Source: an uncultured Bacteroidota bacterium
Lineage (GTDB): Bacteria; Bacteroidota; Bacteroidia; UKL13-3
Direction of reading: 5' to 3'
Assembly: GCA_903888395.1 (NCBI GenBank)
Contig: CAISTO010000019.1
Coordinates: 1 to 7,211 of the forward strand
Length of the DNA: 7,211 nt
Shown here piece after piece: positions 1 through 5,615 of this stretch (the stretch's first letter is position 1; every line of letters begins with the position of its first letter). The translations under genes were made by a program, and so were the position numbers. The notes beneath the pieces are model-generated. The model saw only the letters and a list, made by a program, of their open reading frames with translations. It had not been told where the DNA came from and made no database searches.

Positions 1-329
1 TAGAAGCTGGTCATATTTTAGCAGAAAAAGGTATCAATGCCGAAATCATAAATATTCATACCATTAAACCTTTAGATGCTGCTGCAATATTAGCGAGCGT
101 TGCTAAAACTGGCTGTGCAGTTACTGCCGAAGAGCACCAAATGAATGGCGGATTAGGCGATAGCATTTGCCAACTATTGGCAATAAACAACCCAACTCCT
201 ATAGAAATGGTAGCCGTTAACGATAGCTTTGGTGAAAGTGGAACTCCAGACCAATTAATGGAAAAATATGGCTTAACTGCTAACGCAATTGTAGAAAAAG
301 CCATGAAAGTAATTGCTAGAAAAAAATAA
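1..329 (+). CDS. Transketolase, C-terminal portion (5' truncated by window edge)
   Basis: The open frame runs in from the left edge (first full codon at 3) and stops with TAA at 327-329, giving about 108 residues. They look like the C-terminal domain of transketolase, the thiamine-diphosphate enzyme that moves two-carbon units between sugar phosphates in the cytosolic pentose phosphate pathway. Support comes from TIKPLD, the EEHQMNGGLGDSICQLL segment (the E-H-x(3)-GGLG pattern shared by this domain across transketolases, DXS and 2-oxoacid dehydrogenase E1-beta) and DSFGESGTPDQLMEKYGL near the end, which points to transketolase among these relatives. In many Bacteroidota the enzyme is split into N- and C-terminal subunit genes and this may be the C-terminal subunit, but the upstream part is outside the window. 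The first internal ATG at 141 is not the start, because homology continues upstream of it. Transcription probably ends at the hairpin at 344-390. Confidence 0.9.
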   Translation, partial: EAGHILAEKGINAEIINIHTIKPLDAAAILASVAKTGCAVTAEEHQMNGGLGDSICQLLAINNPTPIEMVAVNDSFGESGTPDQLMEKYGLTANAIVEKAMKVIARKK

Positions 330-343
330 TTTTTTAAACCACT

Positions 344-390
344 ATAAACAAAAAAAGAGGACTAAAATTTAGTCCTCTTTTTTTGTTTAT
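344..390. terminator. Bidirectional intrinsic terminator, perfect 23-bp inverted repeat
   Basis: Positions 344-366 and 368-390 are exact reverse complements over 23 bases, around a single central base. In practice the hairpin would be GAGGACT paired with AGTCCTC over a small A/T loop. It is flanked by seven A on the left and seven T on the right, so it reads as a stem followed by a U-tract on both strands. It sits 14 bp after the transketolase stop and 19 bp beyond the stop of the convergent gene that ends at 410, so it should terminate both. Confidence 0.88.
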
Positions 391-409
391 TATAATTAGC
401 AAATCAAAT

Positions 410-1759
410 TTATTTGCCGTAAAAACCTTTAAAACGTTCGTTTTGCGCTAAGGCAAAAACGGTTAACTCTTCCATTCTTTTTCTTACCCTTCTTGGAATA
501 TCATATATAGTTAATTTAGCCGTTAATGATTTTGCTTTTGAAAAATCATCCACAAAAATATATGCTTCAATTAAATTTAAGTATGTAGCATAAGTTACAT
601 CTTCATCTATTCTTGCTTTTTTGTTTTCTACATCCGATTCTAATAAAGCTTTTTCCCAAATAGCAATGGCTTCATTTATTTTAGCTTTTGCAGCTACTTT
701 TTCGTAGTTTTCAGTTAATGAATTATAACCTTCTATTACTGCTAAATAAGCATTTTGATAATCGGTATAATCTACTTTTTTATCTTTTACCAAATAAATA
801 TCAGCCATATAATTAACCTTTTTGAATGCATAATTGTCATTTAAAAGAGTTTGAATAACGCTCAGGTTTTTTTCTACCGTTTCATTTTCCAAAAGATCTT
901 GAATTCTTGATTTGTTTGAAGACCACCAATTATTTAATTCATATTCACTTTTGAATTCACCTGGCGATTTATAAATAAGATCTTTGTTTATTTCCATTGG
1001 AACTTCATTGTATACTACTCCTTGTGGGGTTTCTACAATTAAAGTGATTAAACGTTTGTATTTAATAATATATGAATATGCTTTATAAGGTGTTGATTTG
1101 CCATTGCTGTAATAGGTCATATCAGCAATTTTCATTTCAGGAACCAAAGGACTTAAGTCACCCAATTGAGCAGTAATATTAACTGAATTGGTAGCGCCTG
1201 GTTTAAAACCTTCTAATTTTAAATAAGTTCCAGCTAATTGTTCCGCGTTAAATACCTTAGCCAATTGAGGCATAGCAGGGGTGTTTTTGTAAGGAATATT
1301 AGGTGTTTTTTTATAGGGCTCCCTAGGAATATTTTTAACTGGTTTTCCCTCTTCACCCAATTCTCTTTCAGCTAATTTTTTTATAATTGACTTTTTATCG
1401 TACAATTCTTTTTCTTTTAAATAAGTATCATTTGCGTACTTTAATAAGGCAGGATAAGCAAGCAATTCTTTTTGGTATTCTGCTTCAGCTTCTTTTAATT
1501 TAACAGAGTAAGCAACCATGTCTTTTTGATAATCAGCTTCAGCTTGTTTAACGGCTAAATTATAATCGTCCATTAGTTTTTTGTTAATGGCTTCTGCGCC
1601 ACTTACAACTTTGCTAGTATAGTTTTTTATGCTCTTATCAAGAGGTTTTGACGGCAATTGTATGTAGTCAAACTTGGTTTCCATTTTGTCTACATCCTGA
1701 GCTTGAATGTTAAAAGAAATAGCAAGTAAAGCAGCTCCTAAGAGTATGTTTTTTTTCAT
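410..1759 (-). CDS. Secreted protein of unknown function with 18-residue helical repeat
   Basis: This encodes 449 residues from an ATG at 1759. The N-terminus (MKKN, then hydrophobic LLGAALLAISF, then IQA|Q) is a Sec signal peptide with probable signal peptidase I cleavage after residue 20. There is no lipobox. Residues about 55-130 are charged and probably helical. They contain an 18-residue tandem repeat, clear at 73-90 and 91-108 (shared pattern AEA[DE]YQK..(V/L)AY..(K/L)LK) and degenerate at 109-126. A proline-rich linker at about 144-165 holds two PYKxTP units. Residues about 175-255 alternate hydrophobic and polar and look beta-rich. From about 330 the protein is helical and TPR-like. 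I do not recognise a family. The mature protein should be periplasmic or outer-membrane associated. It has its own promoter-like box (1779-1786) and an A-rich leader without a Shine-Dalgarno sequence, so it appears monocistronic, ending at the shared terminator. Confidence 0.85.
   Translation of the reverse strand: MKKNILLGAALLAISFNIQAQDVDKMETKFDYIQLPSKPLDKSIKNYTSKVVSGAEAINKKLMDDYNLAVKQAEADYQKDMVAYSVKLKEAEAEYQKELLAYPALLKYANDTYLKEKELYDKKSIIKKLAERELGEEGKPVKNIPREPYKKTPNIPYKNTPAMPQLAKVFNAEQLAGTYLKLEGFKPGATNSVNITAQLGDLSPLVPEMKIADMTYYSNGKSTPYKAYSYIIKYKRLITLIVETPQGVVYNEVPMEINKDLIYKSPGEFKSEYELNNWWSSNKSRIQDLLENETVEKNLSVIQTLLNDNYAFKKVNYMADIYLVKDKKVDYTDYQNAYLAVIEGYNSLTENYEKVAAKAKINEAIAIWEKALLESDVENKKARIDEDVTYATYLNLIEAYIFVDDFSKAKSLTAKLTIYDIPRRVRKRMEELTVFALAQNERFKGFYGK
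1382..1543 (-). repeat. In-gene 54-bp (18-codon) tandem repeat, about three units
   Basis: Codons 73-90, 91-108 and 109-126 of the secreted protein align in 18-residue register. Units one and two share A-E-A-[D/E]-Y-Q-K and A-Y at the same offsets and both have LK at positions 16-17. Unit three keeps only the leading A, the Y at position 5 and K residues. The period equals five helical turns of 3.6 residues, which suits a long helix with a constant face. Confidence 0.6.
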
Positions 1760-1778
1760 TTTTTGTTTATTTTGGGCG

Positions 1779-1786
1779 CAATGATA
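1779..1786 (-). promoter_or_regulatory. -7 promoter element for the secreted-protein gene
   Basis: Read on the minus strand this is TATCATTG, seven of eight matches to the Bacteroidota consensus TAnnTTTG, followed directly by CGCCC. It is 19 bp upstream of the ATG at 1759, leaving a short A-rich leader. The tRNA promoter at 7111 has the same TTGCGCC junction. No good -33 TTG is visible at the usual spacing, so the call rests on the -7 element and its position. Confidence 0.5.
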
Positions 1787-2030
1787 GTAAAATATAAAAG
1801 AATAAAAAATGCGGATAGTTATTTAACACTATTCTATTTTAAAATAAGAAAAATTTAAGAAAATTGTTGTAAAATGAAATTCGGTGTTTAGAAAATTAGC
1901 TGATGTGGTTTGCATTTGTAATGCATAAAAAATCTATTCCATTTAATGTATTTGATTTATCATAGACATGGAAAAAGCGGATTAAAATCTAAACCAGCGG
2001 GTTCTATTAGCTAACCTAATCCTTAACAAG

Positions 2031-2050
2031 AAAGATGCTTGCAGCATGAC
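2031..2050. repeat. Small extragenic palindrome (ATGCT-TGC-AGCAT)
   Basis: ATGCT at 2035-2039 and AGCAT at 2043-2047 form a 5-bp stem around TGC. The flanks, AAAG before and GAC after, give the whole the look of AGATGCT...AGCATGAC. From general familiarity, palindromes ending in such AGATGCT/AGCATGAC arms recur in intergenic DNA of Bacteroidota genomes, usually with a longer centre, so this may be a shortened relic. Only one copy is present in the window. Confidence 0.35.
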
Positions 2051-2056
2051 TTTTTT

Positions 2057-2133
2057 CGTCCATCGTCCGTTGTCTATGGTCTATTAACCATCAACCAAAA
2101 GCCAGTCGCCAAAAGCTAGTTGCCAGAGGCCAC
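2057..2133. repeat. Degenerate heptanucleotide tandem repeat, 11 units
   Basis: The 77 bp divide exactly into eleven 7-mers: CGTCCAT, CGTCCGT, TGTCTAT, GGTCTAT, TAACCAT, CAACCAA, AAGCCAG, TCGCCAA, AAGCTAG, TTGCCAG, AGGCCAC. Every unit has C at position 4, and most read C-C-A or C-T-A at positions 4-6. The sequence drifts along the array, from GTC(C/T)AT units through AACCA units to GCCA units. The array lies between a T-run (2051-2056) and the dehydrogenase stop codon at 2141-2139, so it would be transcribed as the operon's 3' untranslated region. Confidence 0.7.
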
Positions 2134-2138
2134 CGCAT

Positions 2139-3506
2139 TTACACCCAAATAGTCTTCACATTACAAAACTCTCGTAATCCAAACTCACCAAGCTCGCGGC
2201 CAAAACCAGATTTCTTAATGCCTCCAAACGGAAATCTTGCATCGCTTTTTACTATTTGATTAATGTAAATCATGCCACTTTCTATGTTGTTGGCAATTTG
2301 TTTGGCTTGCATAATGTCTTTGCTCCAAATACTGGCACCTAATCCGTAAGTGGTGGCATTGGCTAAAGCCATGGCTTCGGCTATTTCGGTAAATGTATAA
2401 AAGCTAATTACCGGTCCAAATAATTCTTCGCTAAATGCCCTAGCTGTTTTAGGAATATTGCCAATAACAGTTGGCGGAAAAAAGAAACCTGTTAAAGGAA
2501 TATTTTTGGTTTGGTATAAAAGTGTTGCGCCAGCACTTAAAGTTTCATTTACTTGGCTATTTAACAATTCTTGTAAGTCTTTACGGGCCAAAGGACCAAT
2601 GGCAACATTTTCATTGATTGGATTTCCAATCACTAACTTCTCCATTTTTTCAATCAACCCTTTTAAAAATTCATCAGCTATATTTTGATGAACAATGAAT
2701 CTTTTAGCCGACACACAACTTTGTCCATTATTTTGAAACCGTGCTTGCATAGCACCATTTAAAGTTTGCTCCAAATCGGCATCAGCCAATACAATAAAAG
2801 GATCGCTGCCTCCTAATTCTAATACCGATTTTTTAATGTTTTTCCCCGATAAACTTGCAACTGCTGAACCCGCTTTTTCGCTTCCAGTAAGTGTAGTTGC
2901 TGCTATTCTTGAATCATTAATTAAAGTTTCAATTTGTTTTTCACTGGCAAAAATGGTTTGTATTACGCCATTTTCAAAACCACATTGATTCAATAAATTT
3001 TGCAAAGCCAAACTACTTTGAGGTACATTTGGCGCAGGTTTTATAAACACACAATTACCACTCATAATGATTGGAATGGCGCTGCGCAACACTTGCCAAT
3101 AAGGAAAATTCCAAGGGAAAATACCCAAAACAACGCCCAATGGTTCATATTTAATTTCTACCGTTGCTCCTGTTTCCGACTGACTTAATTTGCTTTGCAA
3201 AATATCGGCACTGCGGGTAGCGTAATATTCGCATAGGCGAACACTTTTCAAAACTTCGGCTTTGGCTTCTGATTTCAGTTTACCCATTTCTAAGCAAGCT
3301 ATTTCTGCTAATTCATCGGCATTTTCCTTTAATAAATCCGAAAGCTTTAACACACATTTTGCCCTTTGGGCAAAAGTAGTATTTCGCCAAATTTTAAATG
3401 ACGAAGAGGCTTGTTGTAGGTTATTTTCAAGCATTGAATCACTGATAAAATCAAAGCTTAAAAGGTGTGCTTCACTAAATGGATTAATGGATTTAAAATC
3501 TTTCAA
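2139..3506 (-). CDS. sad: Succinate-semialdehyde dehydrogenase (Sad/GabD1-type aldehyde dehydrogenase)
   Basis: The 455 residues form a full-length aldehyde dehydrogenase, close to the length of E. coli Sad (YneI), which it resembles throughout as I recall that sequence. It should oxidise succinate semialdehyde to succinate with NAD(P)+ in the cytosol, feeding GABA- or polyamine-derived carbon into the TCA cycle. Visible signatures are PWNFP with oxyanion Asn133, cofactor-site Lys156 (IKPAPN), the TGSEKAG nucleotide loop at about 207-213, general base Glu230 in LELGGSDPF, nucleophile Cys264 in NNGQSCVSAKRF, EELFGPV at 360-366 (Glu361) and PFGGIKKSGFGRELG at 426-440. The start is TTG at 3506. 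An in-frame stop lies close upstream, no ATG is available before codon 25, and FKSINP near the N-terminus aligns with the family start, so TTG is credible. It begins 11 bp after the TPR gene stop, indicating cotranscription. Substrate choice within the family is inferred. Confidence 0.92.
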   Translation of the reverse strand: MKDFKSINPFSEAHLLSFDFISDSMLENNLQQASSSFKIWRNTTFAQRAKCVLKLSDLLKENADELAEIACLEMGKLKSEAKAEVLKSVRLCEYYATRSADILQSKLSQSETGATVEIKYEPLGVVLGIFPWNFPYWQVLRSAIPIIMSGNCVFIKPAPNVPQSSLALQNLLNQCGFENGVIQTIFASEKQIETLINDSRIAATTLTGSEKAGSAVASLSGKNIKKSVLELGGSDPFIVLADADLEQTLNGAMQARFQNNGQSCVSAKRFIVHQNIADEFLKGLIEKMEKLVIGNPINENVAIGPLARKDLQELLNSQVNETLSAGATLLYQTKNIPLTGFFFPPTVIGNIPKTARAFSEELFGPVISFYTFTEIAEAMALANATTYGLGASIWSKDIMQAKQIANNIESGMIYINQIVKSDARFPFGGIKKSGFGRELGEFGLREFCNVKTIWV

Positions 3507-3517
3507 ATTTGTGGTAA

Positions 3518-4960
3518 TTATAACTTAGCAATGGCCGCTTTGGCTTGTTGCTGTAAGTAGTTTTTGTAATCGTAATTTTTATATTCCAATACTTTATCGA
3601 AATAGGTTTTTGCTAATTTTTTAAAATTTAGTTTTTCGTAAATAAAACCCAATTGCAAACAAGCGTTTGCAGCCATAAATTCGTTTTCTTTGTAATTAGC
3701 TTTAATGGTTAAATCAAAATATTCAATGGCTTTTGAAAGCTTATTACTTTCGTGGTAAATACGTCCTAATCGGTAGCAATATTCAGCTTTTTCAAGTGCG
3801 TTTTTAAAAGAAGTAATGGGTTTGGCCATCAGTATTTCTTCTGCTTGCGCATAATATCCACCATCAAAAAGCAAACGAGCTTTCAATAATGATTTTTCAG
3901 GAAAATAACCCACGCCACCACTAGAAGCAAATTGGTTTTTTTCGCCACTTTTTGAAATATTAGTGGCAATATTTCTATACAATAAATAATTAGCAGTATC
4001 GTTTTTAAGCCATGCACACCAACTTAATTTTAAATAGGCATCCTTATTGTCGTTTTTATCTTTATTGGTGGCTATAAACTTCCTAAAGTGGGTTATTGCA
4101 TTTAAATCTAATCGTTGGAGCAACGCGGAACCATGCATCATTTCTAAAAAGGGAAACGAAACATAATCATGTCCTACAGGCTTTTCGTTTAGAGCGACCA
4201 AACAAGCTTCGTTATTATCAGTTCCTTTAGCGGCAAATGAACGGATACATGCGCTCATTAAATTGGTTTTATAATCGTTGGTGTATTTATCGGCAAGCGC
4301 CCAAGCTTCCTTTTTATTTTTCAAAAAATTAAGGTTGAATAATGTATAAAAATATTGCGCGTTTTTGCGCTCCATCAATATTTCCTTGTCATCCGCTTTT
4401 TCTACATATTCTTTCATTAGCTGCAAGCCTTCGTTCAAATCGGCTTTCATACCGGCAATGCTTACAATCCAATGATAAGAATCGGGAATGGTTCCTAAAA
4501 TGGCTTTTATAACTCCTAAGTCTTTTTTGTTAGCAATAAAATTAGGAAATTTTTGGGTATTTTCTTCTAATAATTGATAGCAAGATCTAAAATCCCAAGC
4601 AGCACCAACATATTCCTCAAACATTCCTTTTAAAAATGCACTTTGCAAATGAATTTCCGACTGAGCGTATAACTTATAAGGATTAGAATTATCTATTTTT
4701 TTTAGTGCTTCTATCCTACCCGATTTTGCTTTTTCAAAAGCAATAAAATCTTCCTGTTTTTGCAAACAAAGGATTCTATAAAAATCAATATAATTATCGA
4801 ATAAATGAACGGCCATGTTCATTTTATTGGTTTGCTTTTCAGCATCAACAAATGCTTTTCCTTTGTCTAAGCGTAAAGCCGCAATGTGTTTTTGAGCTTC
4901 TAATAAGTTTGGCGAAAGCACAAAAGTATATGGGCTTGCGGCAATTTTATTGCAAAGCAA
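3518..4960 (-). CDS. TPR-repeat protein, probably exported; start uncertain
   Basis: From a TTG at 4960 this is 480 residues. The C-terminal third holds TPR-like helix pairs at about 354-385, 390-423 and 427-460 with typical patterns (YCYRLGRIYHESNKLSKAIEYF; ACLQLGFIYEKLNFKKLAKTYF). The middle, including KKDLGVIKAILGTIPDSYHW followed by a glycine-aspartate-rich turn and GSALLQRLD, recalls the DUF3808/Iml2-like TPR proteins found in Bacteroidota. That assignment is from memory and tentative. TPRs mediate protein contacts; the partner is unknown. The same frame continues upstream to a TAG at 5005-5003 and spells a complete Sec signal peptide if translation begins at ATC 4999 (493 residues; cleavage likely after KIAA). 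Without it the N-terminus MLCNKIAASP lacks a hydrophobic core. The gene lies between a thioesterase and an aldehyde dehydrogenase with short gaps, so an operon is likely. It may act in the periplasm. Confidence 0.82.
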   Translation of the reverse strand: MLCNKIAASPYTFVLSPNLLEAQKHIAALRLDKGKAFVDAEKQTNKMNMAVHLFDNYIDFYRILCLQKQEDFIAFEKAKSGRIEALKKIDNSNPYKLYAQSEIHLQSAFLKGMFEEYVGAAWDFRSCYQLLEENTQKFPNFIANKKDLGVIKAILGTIPDSYHWIVSIAGMKADLNEGLQLMKEYVEKADDKEILMERKNAQYFYTLFNLNFLKNKKEAWALADKYTNDYKTNLMSACIRSFAAKGTDNNEACLVALNEKPVGHDYVSFPFLEMMHGSALLQRLDLNAITHFRKFIATNKDKNDNKDAYLKLSWCAWLKNDTANYLLYRNIATNISKSGEKNQFASSGGVGYFPEKSLLKARLLFDGGYYAQAEEILMAKPITSFKNALEKAEYCYRLGRIYHESNKLSKAIEYFDLTIKANYKENEFMAANACLQLGFIYEKLNFKKLAKTYFDKVLEYKNYDYKNYLQQQAKAAIAKL

Positions 4961-5002
4961 ACTAAAAAAAAGGCCAAATATGAAAACGAGATTTTTGATA
5001 AG
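4961..5002 (-). other. In-frame N-terminal extension encoding a signal peptide, no standard start codon
   Basis: Fourteen sense codons lie between the TAG at 5005-5003 and the TTG at 4960, reading L-I-K-N-L-V-F-I-F-G-L-F-F-S in frame with the TPR protein. Joined to the following LLCNKIAA|SPY they form a typical short n-region, hydrophobic core and signal peptidase I site. ATC at 4999-4997 sits where Met of 'MKNLVF' would be expected, one base away from ATG. ATA at 4981 is a second non-standard candidate. No ATG, GTG or TTG exists in this frame between the stop and 4960. The cysteine is preceded by L-L, so it is not a lipobox. Confidence 0.6.
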
Positions 5003-5013
5003 CTAAAAAAAAA

Positions 5014-5532
5014 TTATTCAGTAATAAACAATGCCTTCAACTCAGTGGCTTCGTCAGGTTTCATTTTCCCGGCTAACACCAAACGCAGTTGACGCCTGCG
5101 TAGCGCACCATCAAATCGTTTAATTTCTTCGGGAGTTTCAGGCTTTAAAGCTGGTACTTTTAACGGAGAACCGTTCCTGTCTAAAGCCACAAAAGTATAA
5201 TAAGCTTCGTTGCTTTTAAATCGGTCGCCATTTGGAATATTTTCAGCATGCACCAAAATGTGAATTTCCATAGACGTATTAAACGAGCGAGAAACATAAG
5301 CTTCCAAAGTTACTACATCGCCCAAATGAATGTTTTTACTAAAACTTACACTGTCAACAGAAGCAGTAACCACCACTTTTCCGCTGTGTTTTTGCGCTGC
5401 AATGGCCGCACAAATGTCCATCCAATGCAATAACTTTCCGCCCATTAAATTGTTTAAAGTATTGGTATCGTTAGGCAAAACCAATTCGTTCATAATGGTG
5501 TAGCTATCCTTTGGTGTTTTTATTATATCCAT
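5014..5532 (-). CDS. Hotdog-fold acyl-CoA thioesterase
   Basis: This encodes 172 residues from the ATG at 5532, a single hotdog domain of the acyl-CoA hydrolase type (YciA / brain acyl-CoA hydrolase-like). It is expected to hydrolyse acyl-CoA to free acid and CoA in the cytosol. Visible family features are D22-x-N-x-x-N-x-M-G-G-K (about 22-33) leading into LLHWMD on the central helix, VVTASVDSVSF (54-64), HLGDVVTLEA (69-78), TSMEIHILV (86-94) and the strand YYTFVALDRNGSPLKVP (111-127). The C-terminal 45 residues are charged and helical. A TTG at 5559 would add nine residues, MQPYFKKIK, but the ATG has an A-rich leader and the family pattern starts after it, so ATG is preferred. The short gap to the TPR gene suggests cotranscription. 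Chain-length preference cannot be told from the sequence. Confidence 0.88.
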   Translation of the reverse strand: MDIIKTPKDSYTIMNELVLPNDTNTLNNLMGGKLLHWMDICAAIAAQKHSGKVVVTASVDSVSFSKNIHLGDVVTLEAYVSRSFNTSMEIHILVHAENIPNGDRFKSNEAYYTFVALDRNGSPLKVPALKPETPEEIKRFDGALRRRQLRLVLAGKMKPDEATELKALFITE

Positions 5533-5558
5533 TTTTATTTTTTTAAAATAAGGTTGCA

Positions 5559-5565
5559 AGGTAAC
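5559..5565 (-). promoter_or_regulatory. Possible -7 element upstream of the thioesterase operon
   Basis: On the minus strand the sequence TACCTTG (then CAACC) lies 26 bp upstream of the thioesterase ATG. It resembles the common Bacteroidota -7 form TAnnTTTG with one T missing. A TTTG lies about 24 bp further upstream, slightly beyond the usual spacing for the -33 element. If real, it gives the thioesterase, TPR and dehydrogenase genes a promoter separate from the membrane-protein gene. The evidence is weak. Confidence 0.3.
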
Positions 5566-5615
5566 AAAGCCATTGTTTATTAAAAATCAAATAATACAAA
5601 GCATTTATTAATTAC

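Larger units (their letters stand above)
1760..2138. other. 379-bp intergenic region without a convincing gene
   Basis: The part next to 1760 holds the promoter and leader of the secreted-protein gene. About 1790-2000 is AT-rich and I find neither a coding frame with plausible protein character nor a recognisable RNA in it. A 6-bp inverted repeat (TGCATT/AATGCA, 1911-1925) is present but has no adjoining T-tract. The part next to 2138 holds a small palindrome (2031-2050) and the heptamer repeat (2057-2133), described separately. No clear intrinsic terminator for the dehydrogenase operon is visible here. Confidence 0.6.

Noticed and set aside
1911..1925. TGCATT-TGT-AATGCA inverted repeat
   Set aside because: A 6-bp AT-rich stem with no T-tract and no nearby gene end is expected by chance in AT-rich spacer DNA.
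2051..2056. T-run after the small palindrome as an intrinsic terminator
   Set aside because: The stem is only 5 bp, the T-run is on the plus strand and no plus-strand gene ends upstream of it.
2057..2133. CRISPR array or transcription-factor operator cluster
   Set aside because: Seven-base units with no spacers and no exact repeats do not fit a CRISPR array, and no promoter lies beside them.
2458..3528. Three plus-strand open frames (2458-2688, 3000-3188, 3262-3528)
   Set aside because: They are antisense to the aldehyde dehydrogenase, whose motifs fully explain the region, and their translations show no domain-like character.
4954..4956. Lipoprotein cysteine in the TPR signal peptide (SLLC)
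   Set aside because: The residue before the cysteine is leucine rather than Gly, Ala or Ser, so it does not fit a lipobox; the following KIAA|S is a better signal peptidase I site.
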